NCBI GenBank assembly: GCA_012514775.1
Contig: JAAYZQ010000123.1
Coordinates: 1-27,532 of the forward strand
From: Anaerolineaceae bacterium
Lineage (GTDB): Bacteria; Chloroflexota; Anaerolineae; JAAYZQ01
Reading direction: 5' to 3'
Length of the DNA: 27,532 nt
Translations under genes and position numbers: made by a program
Shown here: in pieces, positions 14,201-21,972 of the stretch
Layout: every line of letters begins with the position of its first letter
Position numbering within the stretch: position 1 is the first letter of the stretch
Notes under the pieces: generated by a model
The model's input: only the letters and a program-made list of their open reading frames with translations
Told to the model about the DNA's origin: nothing
The model's database searches: none

Positions 14201-15841
14201 ATTGGCCCAGTTGCCGGGGGGCAGTGTATCTTCCGGCTGCTCGGGGATATCCCAGAACTTGTTGCCGGTCAAAACCTTGCCTTGCAGAGGATAGGTGTAA
14301 TAGATCCAGTTGCTGCTCGCGACCACGCCACCCAGCGTGGAGGAACCGACCGACACATAGCCAGCCGGGTCGGACTCGACGATGTGATAGAACTCGCACA
14401 AGGTGTAACCTGGCAGGCCATACCAGCCGGTCCTGGCGGTGACCGCGTCGGCGATCAGGACACCCAGCGCGCCCTGATCGTTGGAGCAGTAGAGCTCGAC
14501 GCTCACCCCCGCCAGAGGCAACCTCTCGTCCCCTGTCATACCGGAGTAGACGTATCCCTCGAGCCTGGGGACCTGCACAGTGTGGACCTCGCCGTAGATG
14601 TCGACCCCCTCCGCGTCGTAATTGCGATAATCCTCCCACACCGCCAGCAGCGCATTCCCCTCCCCGGCCGCCAGTGCCGGGCGCATCTCGTGGCTGTTAT
14701 AGATGTTGGATATGGGGAACGTATCCTCGGGCCTTGTGCCATCGTAGGCCACTCGCCGGGCGTAGACGTCGCGGTCCCAGGCTTCGTTGGCGAAATCCCA
14801 AGCCACCAGGTAGCTGCGGCTTGCCGCACTGTAAGCCACATCCGGACTGAAGCGGTTCTTATCGCCGCCGGAAGCGATGGGGAACTGACCGTCAACCAAA
14901 TCTCCGCTGGCGCTCACCCGCTGGCCATAGATCTCGGATCCGTACGCTGGTGTGTAATGGTGGTCCTGCCAGACCACCAGGTACTGGGCGTGGGTGGGGT
15001 TGTAGGCCAGGCGCGGGGCGACCTGGTCTCCCTCCCAGGTGGAGACGGGGATCAGGCTGCCGGCCAGTGCGCCCAGGCCGGTCACCCGCTGGGCATAGAT
15101 GCCGTAATCCTCGGCGTACGGCTGCCAGCCCTGCCAGACCACCAGGTGATCGCTGCCATCGACGGCCACCGCCGGGCGCTGCTCCTGCAATTCGCTGTTG
15201 GCGATCACGATGGGGTTACCAATATGGAGACCTTCCGGGTGCAGGCGCTGGGCGTAGATGTCAAAGTGGGCGACCTCTTCCGAGCCGCTCAGGTGTTCCC
15301 AGACGACCAGGAATTCTCCCCGGCTGGGGTTATAGGCCACCGCCGGGTGGCTTTCGATGACGCCTGTGTCAGCCACCACGATCTCGCCCCCCACACGCTC
15401 ACCGTTGGCGGAAACCCGCCAGGCGCGGATATCGTGGTCGGTGGCAGAGTATTCCTCCTCCCAGACCACCAGGTATTCGTTGTAGGCAGGGTTGTAGGCC
15501 AGGTCCGGATTGAGCTGAAAAGCGGTGCTCACCGTGACGGCGATTTCACCCCCAAGGGGAGTTCCGGCGCCGTCCACCCGGCGGGCGTAGATGTCGTGGT
15601 CGCTGGCCGAGTACTCGTGCTCCCAGGCCACGAGATACTCGCCGATCGCGCTTCCATAGGCCGCCCTGGGCACAAGCTGGTCGTTGGCCTGCGTGGTGAT
15701 CGGCGCCGTAGTGACCGCCCACGGCTCGGCGGCATCATCAGCCTGGCCCTGCCAGGCGAGTGATGCGGGCAGTGCCGCGCCGATCCAGAACAGCAACAGG
15801 ACCACGACCCATGGCTTGCCAAAGACCGGCTTGCCGTCCAT
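11219..15841 (-). CDS. Large secreted multidomain protein with seven propeller-like repeats and a CLCA-type zinc metallopeptidase motif
   Basis: This 1540-residue exported protein begins with a signal peptide (VVVLLLFWIGAALPASLA). Residues about 60-423 hold seven repeats of about 54 residues with the pattern AYNP..xEYLVVWE...DIYAQRV, probably a seven-bladed beta-propeller. A cell-surface beta-sandwich segment follows (GYVYSGMTGDERLPLAGVSVELYC), then Ig/fibronectin-like segments (ADAGTTWSAW, GVAGYNVDWS, GIQNYDLQTS) and a carboxypeptidase-regulatory-like segment (LPEATVYLNGDYRGQTYGNG). His1070-Glu-x-x-His1074-x6-Asp-Glu-Tyr (HEFGHYGLDLYDEY) matches the zinc motif of CLCA-type metallopeptidases. 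A further beta-rich region ends in YLPLVVRQYRGP, a tail type found in Chloroflexota secreted proteins. ATG 15841 has AGGAGG 7 bases upstream; the frame extends to 15904 without support. It probably acts outside the cell, perhaps self-cleaving or degrading polymers. The substrate is unknown. Confidence 0.85.
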   Translation of the reverse strand: MDGKPVFGKPWVVVLLLFWIGAALPASLAWQGQADDAAEPWAVTTAPITTQANDQLVPRAAYGSAIGEYLVAWEHEYSASDHDIYARRVDGAGTPLGGEIAVTVSTAFQLNPDLAYNPAYNEYLVVWEEEYSATDHDIRAWRVSANGERVGGEIVVADTGVIESHPAVAYNPSRGEFLVVWEHLSGSEEVAHFDIYAQRLHPEGLHIGNPIVIANSELQEQRPAVAVDGSDHLVVWQGWQPYAEDYGIYAQRVTGLGALAGSLIPVSTWEGDQVAPRLAYNPTHAQYLVVWQDHHYTPAYGSEIYGQRVSASGDLVDGQFPIASGGDKNRFSPDVAYSAASRSYLVAWDFANEAWDRDVYARRVAYDGTRPEDTFPISNIYNSHEMRPALAAGEGNALLAVWEDYRNYDAEGVDIYGEVHTVQVPRLEGYVYSGMTGDERLPLAGVSVELYCSNDQGALGVLIADAVTARTGWYGLPGYTLCEFYHIVESDPAGYVSVGSSTLGGVVASSNWIYYTYPLQGKVLTGNKFWDIPEQPEDTLPPGNWANFSPTVWVNTQSPETSVQVEDTVSGLDVGTAEFSYSTDAGTTWSAWQPAVCTGSYGTTAPQVISASPAFGRDSAAPDQNQVRFRTRDLAGNVGESPAYAVRIDTVPPQNPSTWDCPTHPESIWKSLDRVRCNWAGATDAGSGVAGYNVDWSISPTAVPPAVLEITSEQAESGPLNDGGDWYFHVRAIDQAGNAASGARHYGPIRIDTTAPNAWMTGPGPGAVNVAQVTVSWAGFDAHAGIQNYDLQTSNDGVTWVDWRLGATLTSGPYTGTRGQTVYFRARARDNTNNLGAWSSPWEITFGVEVTVIVENESGVTLPEATVYLNGDYRGQTYGNGTIQLYNVLLGDQLSARYTVASQPAKKGYHDWVHGPGNWAYRIHLTSISFDNAGNPQQHTVTNTGATQVLRVRRDNALIGFYLLVSVEWDADTAFLTDLLASLRHASDYLFDITDGQMYFEVIDIWDEKARWDQADARIHASNSLWAYAHVGGIWEGTDEHMFLSRFESYGTPFDFNVWDIPDAYRTVIHEFGHYGLDLYDEYENTSGGSEGAGCTVDKDPDPSNAVEDQQASLMDFQGITTEMCSSLTVHPHNTNTMQHEKRGGPCWDTVVDRYKDAQNPPRWILERPNDRGSIMPGPDAIPVPDWTATGIIGLESEACAPFATSWIREDGGAALDYDTWVEGASKLYQGKTRSDQPEGVPPTAGVITILGAHHGDAVRVSKSCGWFCSSSGTTTALCPSASGAEQQEATAPEQQAITLERDPFGLEVSTLPQGDGTTLIVEVQASIPLPQAPQVEVWQGAGAVLTPTLAFDGVKYTGQVSLDPQLGLRGQVFARAVDAQSRVVHALDFFSAEPVEPDQLTWVKSADGLMEIFLPAGSLEGEPVVSIQPANRPVWEQGGTMVVGRPYEISSSDGTIGLNQPAVANIYFASDVVETDGSPRLDLYRWDEQSGRWVPLSGTLELTHNFVSAEITELGAYAILRSFEDRQYLPLVVRQYRGP

Positions 15842-15920
15842 CCTTGCACCTCCTGTCAATGTGCGCCTTGGGCGCCTTTTGGGTTCACAGCGAGAGCCTC
15901 GCACAGTTGGTCACCAGGCG

Positions 15921-16213
15921 TTAACGATGGCGCACCACCAGCGGCAGGTAGATGCTGTGCTGCCCAACCACCACCCCGCCGCCCCAGAAGCCGCCGCCCA
16001 GGGTGTGGCCGCCACCAGAGAGCATCCCGGCGTCCGGCTGGCCGATCGTGCCCCCCAACGAGTAGCCGGCGCCCGTCGAGAAGGTCCGCCGCCGCCGTCC
16101 ACCGTGTTCCAGGTCAGGTCATAGCCGTCGCTGGACTGGGCGGATACGCTGGCAGCGACAGCCAGTGGCAAAAGGACCGCCTGAACGAGCAGGAAGCCTG
16201 GTTCGCCTTTCAT
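15921..16213 (-). pseudogene. Small secreted protein of the TVDGGGG/GGTIGQPDAG type, interrupted by a one-base frameshift
   Basis: ATG 16213 has a strong site (AAGGAGGGAG, 7-base spacing) and opens a signal peptide (MKGEPGFLLVQAVLLPLA, then VAASVSAQ), followed by SSDGYDLTWNTVDGGGG. The frame then degenerates. A shift of one base at the GGC run (plus-strand 16087-16098) restores TFSTGAGYSLGGTIGQPDAG, then MLSGGGHTLGGGFWGGG and IYLPLVVRHR with a TAA at 15921-15923. The two parts together form a complete, typical short exported protein of about 97 residues of a family I know from Chloroflexota and similar bacteria. Its function is unknown. One base is missing from the GGC tract relative to an intact gene. 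It could be a true null mutation, a slippage-switchable tract or a sequencing error. The gene sits just upstream of the large metallopeptidase gene on the same strand. Confidence 0.75.
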
Positions 16214-16290
16214 TGCCTGACTCCCTCCTTCCGCCGCCAGCAGACCGCGACGCCGAGAAGGGCCAGCCCACCGAGCGCCAGCCTGGAGAC
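16210..16290 (-). other. Remnant of a C-terminal membrane anchor
   Basis: A frame ending at 16210 reads RPVSRLALGGLALLGVAVCW and then RRKEGVRQ, a hydrophobic helix followed by a basic tail, as at the C-terminus of surface-anchored proteins. Its TGA overlaps the ATG of the next small gene (ATGA). No coding-like sequence precedes it in this frame. An adjacent frame just upstream contains VYLPLER, another YLPL tail. This may be the decayed end of a surface protein or a chance reading in GC-rich DNA. Confidence 0.3.
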
Positions 16291-16337
16291 AGGGCGGACG
16301 CTCCAACGGCAAGTAAACTTACCATTCTTCCGCGCCC

Positions 16338-16766
16338 TTACTGGCCGCGTAAGATAAGGGGCAGACATTTCCGGTAGGGCACTCGCTGCATAACGAACAC
16401 ACCGCCGCCCCACGTTCCGGCATACAAGGTAGTAGAGGTCGCCGGATCAATCGCCAGTGCCCAAACACGGGGATTTGTCAGGCCGGCATTGATGGCGCTC
16501 CAGGAACTGCCCCCGTTCGTCCTCTTGAACACGCCATCAGAAGTCCCGGCATATAGTGTACTGGTCATCTGCGGGTCGATGGCCAGGGCACGAACATAGA
16601 GATGGGTAAGGCCGGTGTTTACCGCGTTCCAGGATGCGCCGCCGTCTGTGCTCTTGAACACGCCACCGCCAGTCCCCGCATATAGCGTAGTCGGCGTCGC
16701 GGGGTCAAGCGCCAGGGCAAGAACATCGGTATTAGTCAAACCATCGTTGGCCGGGCCCGACCACAA
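16338..16766 (-). pseudogene. N-terminally truncated secreted beta-propeller-type repeat protein
   Basis: The frame carries two and a half copies of a 43-residue repeat (NTDVLALALDPATPTTLYAG, TGGGVFKSTDGGASWNAVN) of the BNR/sortilin-like propeller type: LALDP, TLYAGT, GGVFKSTDGG, SW. It ends in KCLPLILRGQ, a variant of the YLPLV-type tail. A complete propeller would need many more repeats plus a signal peptide, and neither is present. Upstream the frame stays open to the end of the regulator gene (stop 16822-16824) without a start codon that has a ribosome binding site; the TTG at 16766 is only nominal. It is best read as the 3' end of a larger exported gene that lost its 5' part. Confidence 0.6.
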
Positions 16767-16821
16767 TGGCAGTGATTCGAGTGTAGCAGGGAGGTATCAA
16801 AAGAGCATCAAAGCGGATGTG

Positions 16822-19800
16822 CTACAAAGGGGGTTGAGGGTTGACCTGATCTTGTTCTTGTACCTGCTGGCCGGCCAGGTAGCGGGCGCGCAGGCCGGGA
16901 TCGGGGATGCGGCCGGCTTTCTCCTGCACCAGAGCCAGCGCCTCTTGCTCCTGGGCTTGGGCCTCGGCTGTGCGGCCCAGGGCGCGCAGCACGCGGGCGT
17001 GGGCCCGGTGGACCTGCTCGGTGCCGATCCAACTCTCGTCGCTGCGCGGCACGAGGTCAACGGCGCAGCCTGTGTGCTCCAGGGCCCCTTGCGGATCGCA
17101 CCGGGCCAACAGGGCCAACCCCATCTCCAGCTCGCCCCACATACGGCAGACCGGCACGTCGATCTCGCAGCCGACCTGTGCCGCCTCCGTGGCGTGGGTG
17201 AAGGCCTCGGTGAGATGGCCCAGCCGCCGTTCGGCGCGGGCCAGCGCGGCCAGCCCCACGGCCAGGTAGCGGCGGGCCTTGCTCTCGCGGGCCAGAGCCA
17301 CAGCCTCGGTCAGGCGGCTGTGCGCCGCCAGGGGCTCACCGCCAGCCAACTCCACCAGCCCCAGGCCGATGAGTGCCTTTGCCAGGCGCCGCTGGTGCTG
17401 GATCGGGCGCGCCCGTTCGGCGGCCCGCTCCAGCCAGCGGCGTGCTCCCGCGATTTCGCCCAGGTGATAGAGGGCCAACCCGGTTCCCACCTCGGCCGCC
17501 ACGCGCCCATGTTCGGTGCGCAGCTCTCGCTGGAGGTCCAGCGCCTGCCGGAAGATATCCGCTGCGGCCAGGTACTCACCCCGGCGCAGTTCAAGGGACC
17601 CCCACTGGATCAAGCCATACGCCTCGGCAGGCCGCACACCGATGCGATGAGCCAGGTCTAGATGCTCTATCAGGTACTGCCTCGCCTCGGCCAGTCGCCC
17701 CATCCGCTGATAAGTCGCCCCGATATCCAGACCGGCCCAGGCCAAGCCGTTGGAGTCGCCCAGTGCCTGGTGGTCGGCATAGGACTCTTGCTGGCAGGCA
17801 AGGGAGCGGGCATAGTCTCCCAGGTGAAAGTGGACGTAGCCCAGAATGTGCGTAATGTGCCGGCGCGTTTCCCGGTTCTCCTTGGGGGTAATGGCCAGGG
17901 CCGATTCGAGGGCCGCCAGCGCCGGCCCCGGCTGCCCCAGGAAGTAGTGGGCAAAGCCGGCCTGGCCCAACAGGTAGCCGCGAGCCGCCGTGTCTTGCAA
18001 GCGGCCGGCAAGGGCCAGGCCCTCTTGCGCCGCGGCGATGGCTGTCTCGTACCTTGCATCCAGGTTCAGATAACGGGCCCGCAGCATCCGTGTTTGCAGC
18101 CGCAGGCGATCGTCGTCGCTGCTCTCGGCCAGCGCGGCCATTGCCGCCAGGTCGGCATCGCGACCGGCAAGACGGGCCTGAAGGTAGCGCAATCTGGCGC
18201 GTGCGGCCAGGGCCTGGCCGCGCTGAGCCCGGTACTCGGGTGAGCCATATTCGGGGTCCAGATTATCCAGCAACTCCAGGACGCGTCCCAGGTATTGCTC
18301 GGCCTCCCCCCAGGCAAAGAGCCGGCCGGCCTCCTGGGCAGCCAGGTCAAAGTAGCGCAGGGCCTCTTTCACCTCGCCCGCGGCGTCAAAGTGGCGAGCA
18401 ATCTCCCCGGCGGCATTGGGCCGGCAGGCGTAAAGGCGTTGCATCGCCAGGGCCGTCCGCCGGTGCAGCCGTTGCCGGCGGCGGGGGTGCGCCTGGGCAT
18501 AGATGACCTGCTGGATCAGGTGATGGTCAAACTCGTAATCGCCGTCTGATGTGCCGGCGGCTTCGCGCACCAGGCGGCGGCGCAGGAGTTCATCCAGGGC
18601 CTCCAGCGTGGTCTCTTCCTCGCAGCCCCACACCGCCCCGAGCAGCTCCAGATTCAGAACCTGGCCGATGACCGCCGCCACGGTGGCCAGGTCCCGCGCG
18701 GGAGCCGAGAGCCGCCCGAGGTGGATGTCAATGGCCTGGCGGACCGTGTCCGGGATGGGGAGATGGACCGCAGCTGTATCGTCAATCCAGCGTCCCTTGA
18801 CCAAGCGCAGCATCCCGGCCTCGGACAGGGCCCGCAGGCTGGCCAGGGCGAAGAAAGGGTTGCCCCCGGTTTGCCGGTAGACCCGGGTGATAAAGGTTTC
18901 GCTGGCCCCGGGCAGCCACTGAGCGAGGGCCTGGCAGTCGAGGTGGCCCAATTCCAGGCGGATGAGCCGACCCTCCTGTTCCAGCGCAAAGGCCAGCCGG
19001 TACAAGGGGTGGGCGCTGGTGACCTCCTCGGAGCGGCAGGTGGCGAGCACCAGGGCCGGCGCGCCGGCGAGGTGGCGGGCCAGGTGGTGGAGCCAGGCCA
19101 GCACCGAGTCCGACGCCCAGTGGAAATCCTCCAGGACCACCAGGAGCGCGTTGTAGCGGGCGAGTTCCACCAGGAAGGAGGTGAGCGCCTCACAGACGCG
19201 CGCCAGTTGTTGTTCGGCCGGGAACTGCGGCGGGGGCAGCCCTTCGGCCAGCTCGGGGGCCAGGCAGGCCAGCAGGTTCACTTGCCAGGGTGGGAGCCGA
19301 GCCAGGACAGACTGCCCTCCCACGGAGAGGGCAGCCCGCAGCAGGTCGGCCAGCGCGCCGTGGGGCAGGGGATGCTCATGCTCGTAGCAGCGTCCGCAGA
19401 TGACCCCGCCCCCTCTCTGGCGGATGTAGTGGGCCAGCTCCTCGGCCAAACGGCTCTTGCCGATGCCGGCCTCGCCGCTGACGAGCACCAGATGTGCCTT
19501 GCCGGAGCAGGCCTCATCCCAGAGGGCCTGTAGGTCTCGCCACTCTGCCTCGCGGCCCACAAAGAGGGGGCGCTCCAGGAGGCTGTGGTGCCCACGGGAC
19601 GGCTGCGACGGCACCGGTGCGGCCTGCCGCCAGGCAGGGCCCAGGAGTTGATCGAACAGCGCCGCCGTTTGGGGCTCGGCCTCGACGCCAAGCTCGGCTT
19701 GCAGTGTGGCCCGGCAGCGGCGGGCCTGAAGCAGGGCCTCGGCGCGATGGCCCATCTGGACGTGCAGGCGCACGATGGCGCAGTAGACGTCTTCTCGCAA

Positions 19801-20376
19801 GGGGTCTCGATTCAGCAGTAGCGCGGCATGGTGCAGCGCCTCCTGGGCTTGTTCCCGCTGTTGGTAGTGGATCACCAACCATTCCAGCGCCGCCAGATAC
19901 AGGCCCTCCAGATAGTAGCGTCGTTCTACGCACCAGTCATCGTAGAACCCCTCCAGAAAGTCGCCGCGGTACAGCTTGACGGCCACGGCCAACAGATCCG
20001 GGTCGGGGGGATGCCCGGGGGTGCCTGTCGCGGAGCGCAGTTGACTGGTAACGGCCTGCTCTAGAGCCTCCGTATCGAGCCAGTAGGCTGTGTCGGGGTT
20101 GAAGCGGACCTTTTGCGCAGTGGTCAGCACAAAGTCACCGGCTGGGAGGGCGCGGCGGATGTGCCATATCGCCGTGCTGAGGCTATGCAGGGCCCTCTCG
20201 CGAGGATGCTCGGGCCAGAAGAGGTTGGCCAGTTCTTCGCGACGATGGGCTCGCCCGCAGTGCGTGACCAGGTAGGCGAGCAGCGACCGGGCCTTTACTG
20301 TAGCGGGCGGCGGTAAGGCCTGCTCGCCAAGGCTGAGCTCGAATTCGCCCAGTAAGCGAATCTGCAGAATGGACAT
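16822..20376 (-). CDS. BTAD-type transcriptional regulator with AAA/STAND ATPase and TPR domains (SARP/MalT-like)
   Basis: This 1184-residue regulator starts with an OmpR-type winged helix (about residues 1-90: LRLLGEFELSLG-like strand, KARSLLAYLVTH, REELANLFWPE, ALHSLSTAIWHIRRAL) followed by the bacterial transcriptional activator domain (about 95-245: LYRGDFLEGFYDDWCVERR, NRDPLREDVYCAIVRLHVQM). The ATPase begins at LFVGREAEWRDL, with Walker A SGEAGIGKS near residue 299 and Walker B ALLVVLEDFHWAS near 410. The remainder is a long array of TPR-like helical repeats. Such proteins bind DNA through the N-terminus and use the ATPase/TPR part as a ligand-controlled switch. ATG 20376 is taken as the start because the winged helix begins there; TTG 20394 is possible. 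The signal and target genes are not visible. Neighbouring secreted-protein genes or the five-gene run are candidates. Confidence 0.9.
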   Translation of the reverse strand: MSILQIRLLGEFELSLGEQALPPPATVKARSLLAYLVTHCGRAHRREELANLFWPEHPRERALHSLSTAIWHIRRALPAGDFVLTTAQKVRFNPDTAYWLDTEALEQAVTSQLRSATGTPGHPPDPDLLAVAVKLYRGDFLEGFYDDWCVERRYYLEGLYLAALEWLVIHYQQREQAQEALHHAALLLNRDPLREDVYCAIVRLHVQMGHRAEALLQARRCRATLQAELGVEAEPQTAALFDQLLGPAWRQAAPVPSQPSRGHHSLLERPLFVGREAEWRDLQALWDEACSGKAHLVLVSGEAGIGKSRLAEELAHYIRQRGGGVICGRCYEHEHPLPHGALADLLRAALSVGGQSVLARLPPWQVNLLACLAPELAEGLPPPQFPAEQQLARVCEALTSFLVELARYNALLVVLEDFHWASDSVLAWLHHLARHLAGAPALVLATCRSEEVTSAHPLYRLAFALEQEGRLIRLELGHLDCQALAQWLPGASETFITRVYRQTGGNPFFALASLRALSEAGMLRLVKGRWIDDTAAVHLPIPDTVRQAIDIHLGRLSAPARDLATVAAVIGQVLNLELLGAVWGCEEETTLEALDELLRRRLVREAAGTSDGDYEFDHHLIQQVIYAQAHPRRRQRLHRRTALAMQRLYACRPNAAGEIARHFDAAGEVKEALRYFDLAAQEAGRLFAWGEAEQYLGRVLELLDNLDPEYGSPEYRAQRGQALAARARLRYLQARLAGRDADLAAMAALAESSDDDRLRLQTRMLRARYLNLDARYETAIAAAQEGLALAGRLQDTAARGYLLGQAGFAHYFLGQPGPALAALESALAITPKENRETRRHITHILGYVHFHLGDYARSLACQQESYADHQALGDSNGLAWAGLDIGATYQRMGRLAEARQYLIEHLDLAHRIGVRPAEAYGLIQWGSLELRRGEYLAAADIFRQALDLQRELRTEHGRVAAEVGTGLALYHLGEIAGARRWLERAAERARPIQHQRRLAKALIGLGLVELAGGEPLAAHSRLTEAVALARESKARRYLAVGLAALARAERRLGHLTEAFTHATEAAQVGCEIDVPVCRMWGELEMGLALLARCDPQGALEHTGCAVDLVPRSDESWIGTEQVHRAHARVLRALGRTAEAQAQEQEALALVQEKAGRIPDPGLRARYLAGQQVQEQDQVNPQPPL

Positions 20377-20488
20377 CGGCAGTTCCGACTGCAAACGCTA
20401 TTTCAGCGGCTCCAGGCACCGGAATCTCGGGCTGGAGACAGGTCATCAAGCAGGCCGGTAACCTGGCACAGTCACCCGCGCTGGGCAT

Positions 20489-20517
20489 AGTATATCGCAT
20501 CATCGTCGACTTGACAA
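20489..20517 (-). promoter_or_regulatory. Sigma70-type promoter for the BTAD regulator gene
   Basis: On the - strand TTGTCA (20512-20517) is separated by 17 bases from TATACT (20489-20494), giving a leader of about 105 bases before the regulator start. It lies in the 186-bp gap after the aminotransferase gene, so the regulator is probably transcribed on its own. Confidence 0.55.
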
Positions 20518-20562
20518 CTGCTCTCCAATGGATCTTGGCCTGGAAAGGCAATCTGCCTTGCT

Positions 20563-21942
20563 TCACCACACGCCGTGTGCCCTCAGCTCCTCCATCGCGG
20601 CCTTGTGAATCTCGATCAATTGCGTGATGTCCTCGTCGGTGTGAGCCGTACACAGCAACCCATGGTTGGCAGAGATGTGCAGCCCGTTCTTGCGGTACAG
20701 CAGCCTCAGTCCAACGCTCGCGTCCGGGTCGCACTGGCGCGCATCCCGCACGCTATTGACCGGTCCACGGGTTGCGTGCATCCAGAACATGGAGCCGGCG
20801 CCGGTTGCTATCGCCGGATAGTCCTCTTCCCGAGCAAAGCGGTTGATCTCGGTCCGAAAGCGCTCTCCCATCGCGTTCATGCGCGCATACAACTGGGGTT
20901 CTCCGCTCAGGCGTCGCAGGACGGCCGTCCCGGCCGCTGTCACCAGTGGGTTGCCATTGAATGTCCCTGCCATCAGGATGGATCCCGGCTCAACGTCGTA
21001 TTCCATCAGGCGCATGGCTTCCGCCGTTCCGCCCACCGCCCCAAAGGGAAGACCACCACCGGCAACCTTGCCATAGGTGCTCACATCAGGTGTGACCCCG
21101 TAGAACTCTTGCGCGCCGCCGGGGGCCAGACGAAAGCCGGTAATGACCTCGTCAAAGATAAGAAAGGCCCCGATCTGGCGGGTGATGTGGCGCAGCTCGG
21201 TCAAGAATTCCTTGCTGGCCGGAATCGTGCCACCGGCGCCCAGCACAGGCTCGACGATCACGCCGGCCAGCCGGGATGCATGACGGCGGATCTTGTCAAA
21301 GGCGGCCGGGTGATTGTAGGGCAGGACGATGGTATCCTTCCATGCGCCCTCGGCGAGCCCGGGGCTCTCGGGGATCGCTGCCGGATCCTGGACCGGTCCA
21401 CACAGCTCGGCGCCTGGCCCCGGCCGGCCAAAGCTGGCGGCCAGCAGATCATGGGTACCGTGATATCCACCCTCGAACTTGGCAACCAGGGGGCGCCCTG
21501 TCGTGGCGCGCGCCAGCCGCAGCGCGTACATGGTGGCCTCGGTCCCCGAGTTGCAAAAGCTCACCTTGTCTATGCCTGGCACCATGTCGCAAATCAGCCT
21601 GGCAAACGCGTATTCGTGCTCGTGACATTGTCCGTAGTGTGTCCCGCGGGGCAATGCCTCCCGGATCGCTGCCTGGACCTCGTCGGGTGCGTTGCCGAGA
21701 ATCATGACCGAGAAGCCCAGCATAAAGTCCAGGTACTCGTTGTCATCCGCGTCCCATAGCCTGGCGCCCCTGGCCCGCTTGACAACCATCGGAAACGGAT
21801 CGGACAGCCGGAAGATGCTGCCCACGCCGGCCGGCATCACTGTGCGGTTCTTTTGCCAGATCGCCAGCGACTTTGGGCTCCTGGCCCGTATCTCGTCGCG
21901 GTACCCGTTCAGAAGCCCAACGATTCTCTCCTTGTCAGCCAT
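20563..21942 (-). CDS. Class III PLP aminotransferase, glutamate-1-semialdehyde 2,1-aminomutase-like
   Basis: This 459-residue cytoplasmic enzyme uses pyridoxal phosphate. Visible are the phosphate-binding SGTEA segment (132-136), the GYHG loop (159-162), Asp264 in LIFDEVITGFR, and the Schiff-base Lys292 in TYGKVAGGGLPFGAVGG. The pattern with AGVGSIFR, EVITGFRLAPGGAQ and GGGLPFGAVGG is that of the glutamate-semialdehyde aminomutase branch. Many members of this branch are not haem enzymes but act in secondary metabolism or amine catabolism. No haem genes are present nearby, so a hemL assignment is not supported. ATG 21942 has AAAGGAGGG about 6 bases upstream. It is the last gene of a five-gene run with an acyltransferase, a beta-lactamase-fold protein and a peptidase-like hydrolase, which suggests processing of an amino or acylamino compound. 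Confidence 0.88.
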   Translation of the reverse strand: MADKERIVGLLNGYRDEIRARSPKSLAIWQKNRTVMPAGVGSIFRLSDPFPMVVKRARGARLWDADDNEYLDFMLGFSVMILGNAPDEVQAAIREALPRGTHYGQCHEHEYAFARLICDMVPGIDKVSFCNSGTEATMYALRLARATTGRPLVAKFEGGYHGTHDLLAASFGRPGPGAELCGPVQDPAAIPESPGLAEGAWKDTIVLPYNHPAAFDKIRRHASRLAGVIVEPVLGAGGTIPASKEFLTELRHITRQIGAFLIFDEVITGFRLAPGGAQEFYGVTPDVSTYGKVAGGGLPFGAVGGTAEAMRLMEYDVEPGSILMAGTFNGNPLVTAAGTAVLRRLSGEPQLYARMNAMGERFRTEINRFAREEDYPAIATGAGSMFWMHATRGPVNSVRDARQCDPDASVGLRLLYRKNGLHISANHGLLCTAHTDEDITQLIEIHKAAMEELRAHGVW

Positions 21943-21972
21943 GACAGGCCCTCCTTTTGCGTCGATCATCAT

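Noticed and set aside
14282..15763. 493-codon + strand frame opposite the large secreted protein
   Set aside because: Its repetitive look (valine/aspartate/histidine-rich) is the antisense image of the propeller repeats; there is no homology or start signal.
15890..15902. GCGAG-AGC-CTCGC hairpin between the small secreted gene and the metallopeptidase gene
   Set aside because: The stem is only 5 bp and no T-run follows on the - strand, so it is too weak to call a terminator.
16782..16826. TGTAGCA / TGCTACA inverted repeat around the regulator stop codon
   Set aside because: A 7-bp match separated by 31 bases with no T-run; likely chance or too weak to call.
20511..20516. Perfect TTGACA on the + strand
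   Set aside because: No -10 element at proper spacing and no + strand gene downstream; it overlaps the - strand regulator promoter.
20563..21942. Haem biosynthesis gene hemL
   Set aside because: The family branch matches glutamate-semialdehyde aminomutase, but no other tetrapyrrole genes are present and the neighbours suggest a different pathway.
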